Shown: positions 11,019 to 22,638, counted from the first letter of the stretch. The stretch is DNA of 64,000 nt from Staphylotrichum longicolle (GCA_019096155.1 JAHCVI010000001.1:1178001-1242000), one strand, 5' to 3'. The notes: generated by a model from the sequence alone, not told the origin. Made by a program: numbers and translations.

Positions 11019-14000
11019 ATGTCACCGAGCAACGCCCAAACCGCCCTCAAGAACTTCCCCTCCATCGAGCTCGAGTTCTCACCTGCTCCCGGCGACCCCG
11101 AAGCCCAGATCGCCCAACCCGACCTCAAGCTGGAGGGCCCCAATGAGACCTTGGATTCCATCACAGCGGCCCACGACATGGCGGACGCCTCGCACTTTGG
11201 CGACTTTCAATTCTCGTACCAGAATCCGCTCGAAGACTCGCCCATGAATGGCCTACCCCATAACTTTGACGACCATGGCCCCGACGTATTTGCCACGCCC
11301 CAGCCCACGTCGATATCGCCGATGCAAGACCGACAGGACTCGGTAGCGTCCATCACCGTCCAGACCTCGGGCTATATTGGCGCCAGCGGGCAACGGCCCA
11401 GCCCTGACGAATCCGACAATGGCACTCCGGACAGCAATGCGAACGGCGCCAACTTGTTGGAGGATCCCATGTCTGACGAGTTTGGTCTTGCGACGGGTGG
11501 GCTGGCGGACGGGACGGACCTGGGTGGGAAGAAAGGGGACAAGTCGGATGCGACGCCAGCATGGAGCGAGCTCAAGACAAAGGCCGGGAAGGAGCGCAAA
11601 CGGCTGCCGCTGGCCTGCATTGCCTGCCGCCGCAAGAAGATTCGCTGCTCTGGGGAGAAGCCTGCGTGCAAGCATTGTCTTCGATCACGCATCCCATGCG
11701 TCTACAAGGTGACGGCCCGCAAAGCTGCCCCGAGGACCGACTACATGGCCATGCTGGATAAACGTCTGAAGCGGATGGAGGAACGCATCATCAAAGTCGT
11801 ACCAAAGGCGGACCAAGACGCCCTCTCATCGTCCGTGACCCGAGCTGTGGTGAAGCCTGCCATCCCGGGCACGCTTCCGGGAGGCGGAAAGGCACCCGCG
11901 AAGAAACGAGGGGCTGACGAAGCCTTTGGCCCAGACCTGGACCACTGGGCCCGCGCGCCGTCGAGATCTAAGCTTGACGGGCCGAACAAACCTTCGACCA
12001 TCCTTGTGCAAGAGGCCGAAGAGAGCAAGCTTCTCCTAGAGGGCGGCGATGCTCTCCCTTCGAAAGAGATTCAGGAGCACCTCGCCGAAGTCTTCTTTGA
12101 GAACATTTACGGCCAGGCCTACCACTTGCTCCACAAGCCCAGCTTTATGAGGAAGCTCAAGTATGGCTGATTGTTCCCCCCTTGCCCTGTCGAAATTGCT
12201 AACCGATGCCTGGTCAGAGCTGGCACGCTACCCCCTGTTCTGATACTCTCAGTATGCGCAATCTCTGCACGCTTCTCCAACCACCCAAAGCTCAACACGA
12301 ACCCCAACTTCATCCGAGGCGAGGAATGGGCCTCCGCCGCCCGCGATATCTTGACGAAACGTTACGAGTGGCCCAACATCACAATCCTGACGTGCTTGCT
12401 TATCCTGGGTCTGCACGAATTTGGCACATGCCACGGCGGGCGAAGCTGGTCACTAGGAGGGCAGGCCATTCGCATGGCATTCGCCCTGCAACTCCACAAA
12501 GACCTGGAACACGACCCTCTCCGGATACCGGGGAAAACGCAACTCAGCTTCATCGACCGCGAGATTCGGAGACGGACCATGTGGGCTTGCTTCCTGATGG
12601 ACCGGTTCAACTCATCTGGGACGGACAGGCCAACCTTCATACGGGAGGAGACTGTGAAGATTCCGCTGCCCATCAAGGAGAAGAATTTCCAGTACGACCT
12701 GCCGGGGCCCACCGAAACACTCAGCGGCCAAGTTCTCGAACCCCTCTCCGAGGACAATCCCAACGAAGCGAAAAACAACATGGGGGTCGCAGCCTGGATG
12801 ATCAAGGCCATCGCCCTTTGGGGACGCATTATTGGCTACCTGAATCAGGGCGGAAAGGAGCTGGACCCTTATCCAATGTGGAGCCCAGAGTCCGAATACA
12901 CCAAGCTCCTCAAACAAACAGAGGACTTCCTCACCGAACTGCCCGACTCCTTGGCGTACACTCCAGAGAACCTGAAAGGTCACGAGACGGACAACATGGC
13001 AAACCAATTCCTGTTCCTGCACATCTCCATCCAGCAGAATATTCTCTTCATGAACAGGTTCGCTGTATCATCGCCAGGCGAGCACTCGCTGCAAGATGTC
13101 CCCAAAGCATTTGTGACGAAGGCGGGGGCCAAGGCGTTCGCCGCCGCGAACCGGGTCTCAGAGCTGCTCAAGGACGCCGAGTCGCACTTCATCACTGCGC
13201 CATTCACTGGGTATTGTGCGTTCCTGTCGAGCACCGTTCATATCTTTGGGATTTTCTCCGGGAATCCCACGATGGAGGCTACTTCGAAGCGGAACTTGGC
13301 CACGAATGTCAGGTTCCTGTCCAAGATGAAGCGGTACTGGGGCATGTTCCATTGGATGTCGGAGAACCTCCGGGAGCAGTACCGCACCTGTGCCGACGCC
13401 GCAAGGCAGGGCAACCCCGCCAACGAGAGCGCCGCGTCTCCAATCTTCCAGTATGGCGACTGGTTCGACCGCTATCCTCACGGCGTGTCGCAGTCCGACT
13501 TCCTCGACCCTGCGACGTACAAGAAGAAGGAAAAAGGAGAAGACGCCGTGCTCGAACAGAAACCAGAACTCCACACCGTCGAGGAGTTCTTTACCACCCT
13601 CTCTCCGCAAAGCGCCGAAACAGCGGCCGCGGCCGCCAACGGCATCCGACCCGGCCAACCCAACGCCGCCCAACTCAAACGCAAATCTATCGTCCGCAAA
13701 GCAAGCACCACCTCCCGCCCAGGCACCGACCCAGGCCTCGAGCCCCTACAAACCGACTTCGCCCGGGCGACCGCCGAACAGCTCCACGCCGCCCGTCTCC
13801 ACCAACGCACCTTCTCGGGCGCGGGCCCCAACGGCGGGCCCCCGACCAGCGCCCCGCAAGGCTCCTTCAACCCCCTCGCGGTGGCCGGCAACGGGCCCTA
13901 CCACCCGGCCCTCTCCCCGGTCTCCCCTGTCGCCTTCTCCCACCACCACCACCACCCTCCCCCCCAATCCTTCTTCCCGCCAGACCCCTTCGCCATGCCC

Positions 14001-14372
14001 CTCGCCGCCCACGGCATGTCCCGCCTCGACCGCCAGCTCGTCTTCGGCGCGTACGGCGGCCACAGCCACGCCGTCGACCACCCCTCCCTCAGCGGCTCGC
14101 TCGCCGGCTGGGCGGACAACGCCGGCAACAACCCGGGCGGCAGCGGGGCGGGTGGCGGAGAGGGCCGCGACCACGGGGCGCCACCACGGCGCGCACCCCG
14201 GCCACGGCGGCGGCGCGGCGGGGGCCACGGGGCGCACGGGCACCCCCACCCGCACCCGGCGGACGCGGCGCTGCACGCGGCGTTTGGCGAGCCCAGCTCG
14301 GCGTGGTTCATGCCGTTCAACATGGAGCCGCCGGAGCTGGGGCCCGAGAGCCTGGGCGTGGGGGCGGGATGA
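11019..14372 (+). CDS. Zn2Cys6 fungal-specific transcription factor
   Basis: Two exons, 11019-12160 and 12218-14372, with a 57-nt intron (GTATGG donor, GCTAAC branch, TCAG end) give 1098 residues. The start is the first in-frame ATG. A binuclear cluster lies at residues 200-227 (Cys 200, 203, 210, 217, 220, 227; CX2CX6CX6CX2CX6C), preceded by RKRLPLA and followed by a basic linker and a short coiled segment (MLDKRLKRMEERI). The central region, about 350-620, is the fungal_trans domain: YHLLHKPSF, a helical repressor-like fold and RRRTMWACFLMDRF. The tail is rich in Pro, Ala, Gly and His, including a His run. A nuclear DNA-binding regulator is certain, but the regulon is not. The C-terminus may be incomplete. 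Directly after the stop, another frame reads MSGLEGFASMFWGGG, similar in character to a natural end for this family. A one-base break in the G-rich run near 14350-14372 is therefore possible. Confidence 0.92.
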
Positions 14373-14465
14373 GCGGGCTGGAGGGGTTTGCGAGCATGTT
14401 TTGGGGCGGGGGGAGGGGGCGGGATGCATCATCACTGATTGTGTTCGTCCCAGGGAACGCCCCAC

Positions 14466-14466
<1 letters not shown>

Positions 14467-14498
<32 letters not shown>
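14467..14498. repeat. Poly-C homopolymer tract (C32)
   Basis: Thirty-two consecutive cytosines lie about 95 bp past the transcription-factor stop codon, in the presumed 3' UTR. A run this long is prone to sequencing and replication slippage, so its exact length should not be trusted. Confidence 0.9.
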
Positions 14499-14660
14499 TG
14501 CGACGCGAAGGAAGCAGCAGGTGGAGAGGAGAGAGGGGTTGAGGGAGAGAGGTGTGTGATATGCTTGTAGAAGACAGGCAGGGGTGTCCTCCACCAAAGC
14601 GGACGTTGAGCCGCCGTCAAGAGCGACACACCCCAAGAACGAGAAAGAAACAAACCACGG

Positions 14661-14683
14661 AGCGAGCGAGCGAGCGAGCGAAT
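14661..14683. repeat. GAGC microsatellite
   Basis: About five copies of the tetranucleotide GAGC/GCGA, interrupted at the right end. Non-coding. Confidence 0.7.
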
Positions 14684-15315
14684 GAGCGGCATTCTTTTTT
14701 CCTACTTTCATATGGGACCGGCGCGGGACAGGAATCAAGGGGCGTTACAAACTTTGCAACAAACTGCCGACGACAAACTGTTGGGTAAATCGTAAGTCGG
14801 AAAGGGTGGGGAGGGGGCTGCTTTGCTGGGTCAGGGACGCGCGCACCAGGAGGCTGGCAGTATATACCAGGCATATCCTCGATCCGATTCTCTTCCTTGT
14901 TGGGACGGATGGGTCGCCTGGATATAGAAACAATGGATCGTTTTATCTACCGACTGCCGTCTTGTTATTGGGATCTATCTATGGGACAGGCTGGCCGGGT
15001 CGGGAGTCGGATTCTAGAAATTTGTAATTACTTAGTTGGTTGCTGGTGCTCTTTCTTTGGTGCGGCATACGTGCGAAGTGCGAGTGCGAGAATCGATTGG
15101 ATTTGAACACATGGATTGCTTTTTGGATGTGGAACTGGTTGAGTGAAGCAGCGAAAGTAGTCAAAGTTTCGGGACAGCAACCCACGATATTGGTGGACGA
15201 TACAACGGGCCAAAAGGTAACAGTAGTTGTGTATTTATTGCAGTGAAGAAGACCGCAGAAGAGATAAACCCATCCAACGCCCACGCCCAGGTCCTCTACT
15301 CGCAGCGGCATAACC

Positions 15316-17382
15316 CTACTCTTCCACCTCCCCGCCCTTTTTCCCCTTCTTTGACCTCTTTCTCTTCTTCTTCCGCTCCCCGTCCACAATGTTACTCGCA
15401 CCCGCACCAGCCTCACCCTCCTCCGGCTTCTTCTCTTTCCTCCCAGGCCCCGTCCTGACCGCGTTCGCCCCGCTCCCCTTGCTCTTCTCCCCGTCCCCGC
15501 CGCCAAGCAGCGTCTCGAACCCAAACGTCGGCCCCGTCTGCTCGTACTGGCGCCCAAACGTCTCGCGGCGCCACTCCCTGAGGCGGGCCTTCTTGCCCAG
15601 CCGCTTCTTGTCCTTGCGCTTCTTCTCGGCGTCGCGGAACGACGCGAGCTTCTTGAGGCCCGCAAACTCGTTGAGCGCCGCGTCCGAGGGCGCGAGGAGG
15701 ATGTCGCGCGCCGTGAGCCCGAAGGAGGTGGGGGAGGTCTCGCGGTAGCGGAACCCGCCGGACTGGTTCTTGGATTTGAGGGCGCGCGGGTTGTCGAGCT
15801 CCATCTTGGTGTCGACGAGGGCTTCGATCTTGGCCAGGTCGGCGCGGGCTTGGCGCTTGGCGGCGATGCGGTCTTTCTTGAGGTCTTTGGTGGTTTTGCG
15901 CTTCTTAGCGGGGCGGGAGGAGTCGGAGTCGGAGTCGGAGTCTGAGCCTGAGGCGTCTTGGGGTTCTTTCGCCTCCTCGTCGGATAGAGTGATGGTGGGC
16001 TTGGCTGTGTCGTCTTCGAAGTCGGGGATGATGTCGTTGATGTCGATGTCATCGTCCCACTTGGGCTTCTTGGGCTTTTTCTTCTTCTTGGAGGCGCCGT
16101 CTGCGTCCTCATCATCGCCCTCGTCCATGGATAAATCGTCGGCCTCCGCGTAGTAGTCCTCGCCGAACCGCTTCCTCATCTCCTCCTCCCACTTGTCGTC
16201 CTCCCAAGCATCGTCGAGGAACTTGACCCACTCCTCGTCCGTCAGGCTCTTCCCACTCATACCAGCGGCCTGCTTGATCTTGGCCAACCTGTCCGAAGCC
16301 TCCTCGATCTTTAGGCGCCGCAAGCGGGCTCGCTCCGCCTCGCGCTCCTTCTTCTCAGCCTCCTTCTTTTCCTTTTCGAGGGCTCTCAACTTCTTTCTCC
16401 CGGTCAGCTCCTCCTTTCGCGCGGAGCGGGCGGCTGCCATGTTTCTCGAGTAGGTCTTCAAGAACTCGTTGCTCTTGGTTGGGTCCTCGAATCGCATATT
16501 GTAGGCATGCTCGAACTCGTCAGCCATGTCGTCCGCGTCCTCGCCGTCGTCAGATTCGAATGCTTGCCACTTAGAGCCAGCCCCCTCCGACGCCCAAGTC
16601 TTGGCTGCCATGAACTTGGACAGATAGTCCTCAGGGTTCTTGTCGGCATTGGCGACGTCGAGGTCTTTGAGATCGATGTTGGCAGCCCGCGACGGGTGGA
16701 TGCCGCCTTCCGCCGGAGCATCGTCCTTCTTGACGGGCTTGATGAAGGCGTCGTCGTCGCTCCACTCCTCTTCGTCATCGGCGGCTGCGGCTGCGGCCTT
16801 GATTTCGGAAAGGATCGACTTTTTCATGTCGTCCTGCTCCTGCACGTAGGTCCGTGGGACGTTGGCAGCAGCAGCACTGTCATCGTCAGCGCCGACATCG
16901 CCGCTCAGATACCGCTCACGGTGGTAGTCGCGCAGGAACATGGGCTTCTCCTCCTTCTTCTTGGGCTCGGCCGTGGGGTCGAAGGGCTTGTAGAAGACGG
17001 CGTCCTTGTCGTAGATCCGAGGGTCCTTGTTCTTGATGGCCTGCAACGTGGCCGAGATCTCGGCGTCCAGGTCCTCGGTGACGAGTGCGGCGTCGTCGTC
17101 CTCGGATTCGTCCTCGGAGGAGGACTCGGACTCCTGCGCGCCTGCACCCCCGGGTCCGTACTTCTCCTGCAGCCTGTGGAGTTCCTCCCGCTTCTTGTTG
17201 TGCTCGAACCTGCGGGCGTACTCCTCGTTGATCTTGAGGCCGGCCGAGGGACCCAGGGTGGCGCCACCGTCCTCCTGGTCGTCATCGCTGCTGGAGCTGG
17301 AATCGTCGAACAGCGCCTTTTTGGACACCATCTTGTCGCCCTGGGATGCGCCCTTGGCGCCCTTTGCGGAAGCTGGTGCCAT
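15316..17382 (-). CDS. KRI1: KRI1 ribosome biogenesis protein
   Basis: A single exon of 688 residues, ATG at 17382, TAG at 15316-15318. The protein is acidic and lysine-rich with features of Kri1: N-terminal phospho-Ser/Asp blocks (DDSSSSSDDDQED), NEEYARRFEHNKKREELHRL, a block around MFLRDYHRERYLSG, a coiled KKLRALEKEKKEAEKKEREAERARL segment, then EEWVKFLDDAWEDDKWEEEM, and the conserved C-terminal FRYRETSPTSFGLTARDIL and LASFRDAEKKRKDKKRL blocks. It ends in a Lys/Arg-rich nucleolar-type tail. Kri1 acts in the nucleolus in 40S subunit production with Krr1. An SD repeat near 15925-15955 on the plus strand comes from (GGAGTC)n. The gene is divergent from VPS21, about 500 bp away, and convergent with the transcription factor. 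The length suits the family. Confidence 0.95.
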   Translation of the reverse strand: MAPASAKGAKGASQGDKMVSKKALFDDSSSSSDDDQEDGGATLGPSAGLKINEEYARRFEHNKKREELHRLQEKYGPGGAGAQESESSSEDESEDDDAALVTEDLDAEISATLQAIKNKDPRIYDKDAVFYKPFDPTAEPKKKEEKPMFLRDYHRERYLSGDVGADDDSAAAANVPRTYVQEQDDMKKSILSEIKAAAAAADDEEEWSDDDAFIKPVKKDDAPAEGGIHPSRAANIDLKDLDVANADKNPEDYLSKFMAAKTWASEGAGSKWQAFESDDGEDADDMADEFEHAYNMRFEDPTKSNEFLKTYSRNMAAARSARKEELTGRKKLRALEKEKKEAEKKEREAERARLRRLKIEEASDRLAKIKQAAGMSGKSLTDEEWVKFLDDAWEDDKWEEEMRKRFGEDYYAEADDLSMDEGDDEDADGASKKKKKPKKPKWDDDIDINDIIPDFEDDTAKPTITLSDEEAKEPQDASGSDSDSDSDSSRPAKKRKTTKDLKKDRIAAKRQARADLAKIEALVDTKMELDNPRALKSKNQSGGFRYRETSPTSFGLTARDILLAPSDAALNEFAGLKKLASFRDAEKKRKDKKRLGKKARLREWRRETFGRQYEQTGPTFGFETLLGGGDGEKSKGSGANAVRTGPGRKEKKPEEGEAGAGASNIVDGERKKKRKRSKKGKKGGEVEE

Positions 17383-17886
17383 CTTGGAAGAGCCTCAAGC
17401 CTCCGAAGTCCAATGCCGGATACGGATCGCAACAAGAGGAAATTTTCCAGACGTCAATGACCCTGAACGAGCGATGGGCTTTTGGGGTCTTCGAACTTTT
17501 TAGTGGGGCTGCTGTGGGTTCTTGGAGGCGGCCAAGGATCGGCGCTGGAACGCCGGGCAATCAGAATTCTCCGCTCCGGTGTGCAAAGGTGGATGGACAC
17601 ACTGGGACTTGATGGGCAGGAAGCAGGCAGTTGGGCTCCACCAAGACAGTTTTGGCGCTAATCCCAGGCGGGCGTTGGTTCGAGATGGCGTCGCATGCAT
17701 CCCGGCTCCGAGCTCCCACTCTTTGCCTGCCTATCACGTCACTTCCGATCCCATCTCCCAAGGAACACACACGCAACGCAACGCACAGTCCGTCCCCACG
17801 ACAACAGGCATCGCGAAGACCCTGGCTTTTTGATTGACTTTCTTGTCAACAGACAGCGCGCAAGGACAGCAACATCATCACCCACG
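17383..17886. promoter_or_regulatory. Bidirectional promoter region, KRI1 / VPS21
   Basis: A 504-bp spacer between divergent start codons. It must carry both 5' UTRs and core promoters. I see no clear TATA box. Pyrimidine-rich and CA-rich patches occur before the VPS21 ATG. Confidence 0.5.
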
Positions 17887-18657
17887 ATGGCGGACTCCAA
17901 CGCTCCCAAACCCAGCAGCAGCGTCAAGCTGGTCCTGCTCGGCGAAGCTGCCGTCGGCAAGGTCGGTTCCCTCGCGGTTCCCATCAGCGCCTTGCATCCA
18001 GACTGACCAGTCGACTCTGTAGTCGTCGCTTGTCCTTCGGTTTGTCAACAACGACTTCCAAGAGAACAAGGAGCCCACAATAGGAGGTGCGTTGGTCCAC
18101 AGTCCTCCCAAACAGTCCGAAAAAATGTTGTGCTGACCCAGCCCGCCGCAACAGCCGCCTTCCTGACACAAAAGTGCAATCTGCCGACACGGACCATCAA
18201 GTTTGAGATTTGGGATACCGCAGGCCAGGAGCGCTTTGCCTCCCTCGCGCCCATGTACTACCGCAATGCACAAGCCGCCCTTGTGGTCTACGACCTTACA
18301 AAACCAACATCCCTCATCAAGGCGAAGCACTGGGTTGCCGAGCTCCAAAGACAGGCGTCGCCCGGCATCGTCATTTCCCTGGTCGGCAACAAGCTCGATC
18401 TCACAAACGACGGCGCTGGGGACGGTGGCGATGCTGACAACGCCGAGGACTCTGGGGATGCGAGGAAGGTCACCACCGAGGAGGCCAAGTCGTACGCGGA
18501 AGAGGAGGGGCTGCTGTTCTTTGAGACCAGCGCCAAGACGGGCTACAACGTGACCGAGGTGTTCACGGCGATCGCTAACGCCATCCCGGAGACCTCGCTC
18601 AAGACTGCCCGCGGTCCCGGGGTCGCATGCGGCCAGCCGGGGAGGAGCAGCGGGTGA
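17887..18657 (+). CDS. VPS21: Rab5-family GTPase (VPS21/YPT51-like), C-terminus out of frame
   Basis: Three exons, 17887-17961, 18023-18086 and 18155-18657, give 213 residues as written. The introns break the P-loop after GEAAVGK and the switch I after PTIG, both in frame. G motifs are present: GEAAVGKSS, TIGAAF, WDTAGQE, GNKLD and ETSAKTG. LVLRFVNNDFQENKEPTIGA and SLAPMYYRNAQAALVVYD identify a Rab5-type early-endosome GTPase acting in endosome fusion with Rabaptin/EEA1/Vac1-like effectors. An insert (DGAGDGGDADNAEDSGD) after GNKLDL is typical of filamentous-fungal Rab5. The written frame ends ...GQPGRSSG without a prenylation motif. One frame over, the sequence continues to NAKDSCAC and a stop at 18705-18707, the expected CXC geranylgeranylation end. 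A base appears to be missing near 18605-18640. No intron fits. Confidence 0.92.
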
Positions 18658-19565
18658 ATCTCAACGGTCCACGGGACCCGAACGCCAAGGATAGCTGTGC
18701 TTGCTGATGCTGCTGGGCGATAGGGAGAGAGTTGAGGAGGAGTTGCGTTGCCGGATTCGTTCCTACACGGTCTATGGAGTGGTTGGTCATACTGGGCAGG
18801 TCAATCAGGAGTAACTAGTGCTTTTGGTCTTTTTAGTTTATCTATTCATTCTAATACTCCACTACAGCTGCTGACTGCCTTCATGTCGCGGGGGATGATA
18901 CTTGGGTGTGTGTTATCGTTTCCTGTGTTGCTGCTGCTCCTAAAACTCAAACCCACCGCAGTGGTCGTAGCCGGTCTGTTCAACAAGCACTCCTGATGGC
19001 GTCGGCGTTCAGGTAGCAACTCCCGAGTAGAAATTTTGGAACAGGTACATTTGGGAGGGATGGTCAAGTACAGCATGAGACACTCGAATATCTGGCATCA
19101 CAAGAATGGGTGAATCGCACGGTACTGTTCGCCCAAAAATGAGCTGATCACACCGTATGAAGGCCCAAACAGCACGGTGGATATCGCTGAGTGAAGCGTG
19201 CACGTGCGGTGGTGGTTCGCCAAATTTTCACATCGGACCCCGACACCTCCAGCGACGCGACCAAGAAATCCATCGCGCATCGACTTGTCGACGCGACCTC
19301 CTACCCCCCATTCGTTGGGCGCATTATTCATATTGGCCCCCTTTACAACTCTTCAACGTCCGGTCCGCACTCGCTTCGCGAACATTGGAATCGTTGCAAT
19401 CTACCGTCCCAGCGACAGAGTCCGCGTCAACCGAATTCCGTCGTCGCCTTGGGTCTTTCGGCACCGCCTCGGCATTGCGCATTGTTCGATGAATCCCGCC
19501 GCTTGATCCGATCTCACCATAACTTGGGGGTGTGTCGCCGTGTCTGCGACGGTGTGCAGTGCAAA
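18658..19565. other. Intergenic region between VPS21 and RING gene
   Basis: This holds the out-of-frame VPS21 tail (to 18707), its 3' UTR and the promoter of the RING gene. No other coding or RNA signal was seen. Confidence 0.45.
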
Positions 19566-22500
19566 ATGGCGACCTCGTTAACCCTCACTGAAGCGCAGGC
19601 TGAGCTCATCAAGTAGGCTTGATTCGCCCCGTCCCAGATTCTTGTTGGGCACTACTGACAGATGGAACCAGCTCCCTGCCGCAAGAGGACATACCCGCGA
19701 AGCTCCGATGCGCCATCTGCAGCAAGCTGGCAGTCAACGCGTTCCGCCTGCCGTGCTGCGAGCAGGCCATCTGCGAAAGCTGCCACTCCACGTTGCCCGC
19801 ATCGTGTCCCGTCTGCGAACACTCCCCGCTGTCGGCCGACGACTGCAAGCCGCACAAGGCGCTGCGCACAACCATCAAGGTTTTCCTGCGCACCGAAGAG
19901 AAGAAGCGCGAATCGAACAGACCGAAGGATGTCGCTACTACGCCTATCACGCCCGTCGGCCCCAGCGCGGTCTCGGGTACCGCGCCGGCGATCCCCGAGC
20001 AAGCACCCGTTGCGGAAGGAACCGAGACTGCTGAGGAACAGCAGCCCCAGGCGACAGAGCAAGGTGCGGGTGCGGGAACTCCTGCGGAACAGCGAGAGGT
20101 CAAAGAATTAGGCATCGAGGAGGAAGGACATGGGGTTGCGGAGAGGACTGCGGACGACGCTGTAGGAGATATCCGTTCCAATTCAGCACGTGCTTCAGAT
20201 ACTGACGAGAGTCGGGAACAGGCGCTGCATCATGAAGCAGACGGCGAGCAGGAAGCTGCAACCTCGACCGACCTTGTCCCAGTTCAACACGATTCCGAGC
20301 TTGTCGAGGGCGGCGATGCCGCGGAAGCAAACGAGGGAGACGAAAATGGCAACGATAACGAAGCGAACCCCGAGGGCTCTGGAGCAGTCCAAGCCGATGG
20401 CATGAGCGGCGCCTTTCCCGCGGCCGGTTTCGCCCCCGGATTCGACCAGATGCAGATGATGATGGCCATGCAGAACGGGTTCGGCAACTTTCCGATGATG
20501 GGTAGGCTCATCCTTTCCCTCAAAAGCGGTCTTCTCTCGACTAACCATCTCCAGGCATGCCGGGCATGAACATGGACCCGATGACGATGCAGATGTACAT
20601 GAGCGGGGGTTTTCAAGGCATGGGCATGAACGGCATGAACATGAATATGGGCATGGGAGGCTACGGGGGCGAAGCCGATAACTGGAACGGACAGCAATCA
20701 TGGAATGTCGGCCAAGATAATTACAATCATCCAAGCGCTTCTGGCATGGGCAATGGTGATTTTGGCTCGTTTAACTCTGGCTTCCAGACAGGATTCAATC
20801 AAGGTAATTATGGCCACCAGAACCAATACAATGACTATCGCCGGAATCAGTACGGGTTCCGCGGTAGGGGTCGAGGCCGTGGTTACGGGTACGGATACAG
20901 CCGCGGGGGTTATCAGCACGGATACGGCGGCGGCGGCGGCGGCAACTGGAATGAGCAAGGCTACGAGGCTCAGCAGTACCAGAACGGCCAGGGCGACGAG
21001 CAGGGCGGCGGGGATGCGAACCCGGATGCCAATGTCGACGAGTTTGGGCGCGCACTTCGCGGCGACGCCGACAACAATCAAGGAGGCGGCGAACAACAGC
21101 AGGGCGAAGGGGAAGGAACGGCGAACGTGGCAAACCAGGGGTCCAACGACGCCGGTGAGAATGGAGAGGGCGGCGGGCTACCGCCCCCCAATCCCGACGT
21201 CCCGCTGAACGCGCCCAAAGGCCCAAAAGCCATGCTGCAGGGCCTCCCCAACACGAGCTTCAGACACCTCCAAGCTAGAGGCTGGGTTGATGACCAGAAG
21301 CCGCCGACGCCCACCAGTGCCTCGGGGACGGGATTCGACCGCGGCCGGTCGCGGAGCAGTTCGGTCCACGGCTCGCACCGCGGCAGATACCCCAACGAGC
21401 GCTACCAGGACCGGAGCAGGGAGCGTGACTACAGCGGCCGGGACCGGCACCGCGACCGGGACCGCGAACGTGACCGGGATCGGGGCAGGGACCGCGAACG
21501 GTCGTCAAGCAGGAGCCGCAGCCGCAGCTACGACCGCAAGGAGCACCGGCGCAGCAGGCGGCAACGATCACACTCCCCGGTCGCCGAGGATGAGGAGAGG
21601 GAGAGCGGCGATGAGCGGCGACATCACAGGTCGTCCCACCGCCGGAAGCACTCGACGTACGACACGGACGAGCGCGGGTCCAAGTCCCGCCGGGCCGACG
21701 AGGAGCAGCAGCAGCAGCAGCCGCAACAGGACGACGACGCGGACTTGGACCGGGCGGCTGGTGAGGACTCGCAGAGGCGGTCGAGCCACCGCAGCAGCCG
21801 TAAGGAGCGCGACTCAGAGAAGCGCCGGGACCGGGACAGGGATAAGGACCGCGACGAGCACCGGCGTAAGTCTCACCGGTCATCGCATCGTGATAGGGAC
21901 TACGATCGGGACCGGGATAGAGACAGGGACCGAGACCGGGACCGGGAGAAGGACCGCGATAGGAACCGCGACCGCGACCGGGATAGGGACAGGGACCGTG
22001 ACCGTGACCGTGACCGTGATCGGGATAGGGATCGCAAAGACCGTCATCGTGATCGCGACCGTGACCGCGACCGGGACAGAGACAGGGATAGAGACTCCCG
22101 CCGGGACCGCGACAAAGACCGCCATCACCGCAGCAGCAAACCCTCCACCACCGAATTACCCACCACTGACCTCCCCGAAGCCAACAACACCAACAACGGC
22201 GACTTCAACCCCCCTCCGGCACCGCGCTCCTCCGCCTCGGGCGCCCGCGCACTCGGTCTCGAGATCAGAGGCACCGCCGCCAACCACGACAATAACAACA
22301 CCACCACCAGTCGCCGCTCTTCCCTCGCCACGCCCACTCCAACCTCCGCAACCGCAGCCGCGGACCCGCACGCAGCGGAGCGCGCGGCGCGCGACAGGGA
22401 GCGGTTGCTCCGCGAGACGCGGCGCATGGCGAGCCTGACGGGCTTCGCGGGGGGCGCGGGGTCGAAGAGGAGCCGGGAGAGCCGGGATGGGGGCGGCGCG

Positions 22501-22638
22501 GGCGCAGAGGAGGACGGCGGGCGGAAGGGGACTCGGAGGAAGGGCAGGCGCGGGGAGGTCGTGGGCGGGGAGGATATCGGGGAGGAGGAGAGGTTGAGGA
22601 GGGGGGAGGAGGAGAGGGAACGGGGGAGGTATGAATGA
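19566..22638 (+). CDS. RING-finger protein with Arg/Asp-repeat C-terminal tail
   Basis: Three exons, 19566-19612, 19672-20501 and 20555-22638, all frames continuous, give 986 residues. The introns end CCAG after CTGAC and CTAAC branch sites. A cysteine-rich RING lies at residues 29-64 (Cys 29, 32, 44, 45, 50, 53, 61, 64; CPVC at the end). It is of the RBBP6/Mpe1 kind, with a CC pair and without the usual His. It follows EDIPAKLRC and is followed by KALRTTIKVFLRTEEKKRE. Next come acidic Glu/Ala-rich, Met/Gly-rich (MNGMNMNMGMGGYGG) and RGG/GYGYGY-like segments. The last third, about residues 581-818, is almost pure DRDR/RE repeat with RS dipeptides. Such tails occur in nuclear RNA-processing proteins, so a ubiquitin-ligase role in pre-mRNA processing is plausible. 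Unlike Mpe1 there is no DWNN domain before the RING, so I give no symbol. Confidence 0.85.
21420..22130 (+). repeat. Arg/Asp dipeptide-coding repeat
   Basis: CGxGAC/GATCGG hexanucleotide-like repeats encode long DRDRDR runs within the RING protein. The repeat is degenerate at third positions, which suggests it is kept at protein level rather than being a recent DNA expansion. Confidence 0.8.

Larger units (their letters stand above)
14373..15315. other. Convergent intergenic region between transcription factor and KRI1
   Basis: This holds the 3' flanks of two convergent genes. It contains a 32-base cytosine run (14467-14498), a GAGC microsatellite (about 14661-14683) and AT-richer sequence from about 14900. 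I see no gene. Confidence 0.5.

Noticed and set aside
12206..14542. 778-codon plus-strand frame overlapping the Zn2Cys6 gene
   Set aside because: Arg/Pro-rich shadow of the transcription-factor exon 2; only its last few codons may be relevant as the displaced C-terminus.
14979..16115. 378-codon reverse frame rich in Arg/Ser/Thr/Pro
   Set aside because: It is an alternate-frame shadow of KRI1, whose frame has clear family blocks.
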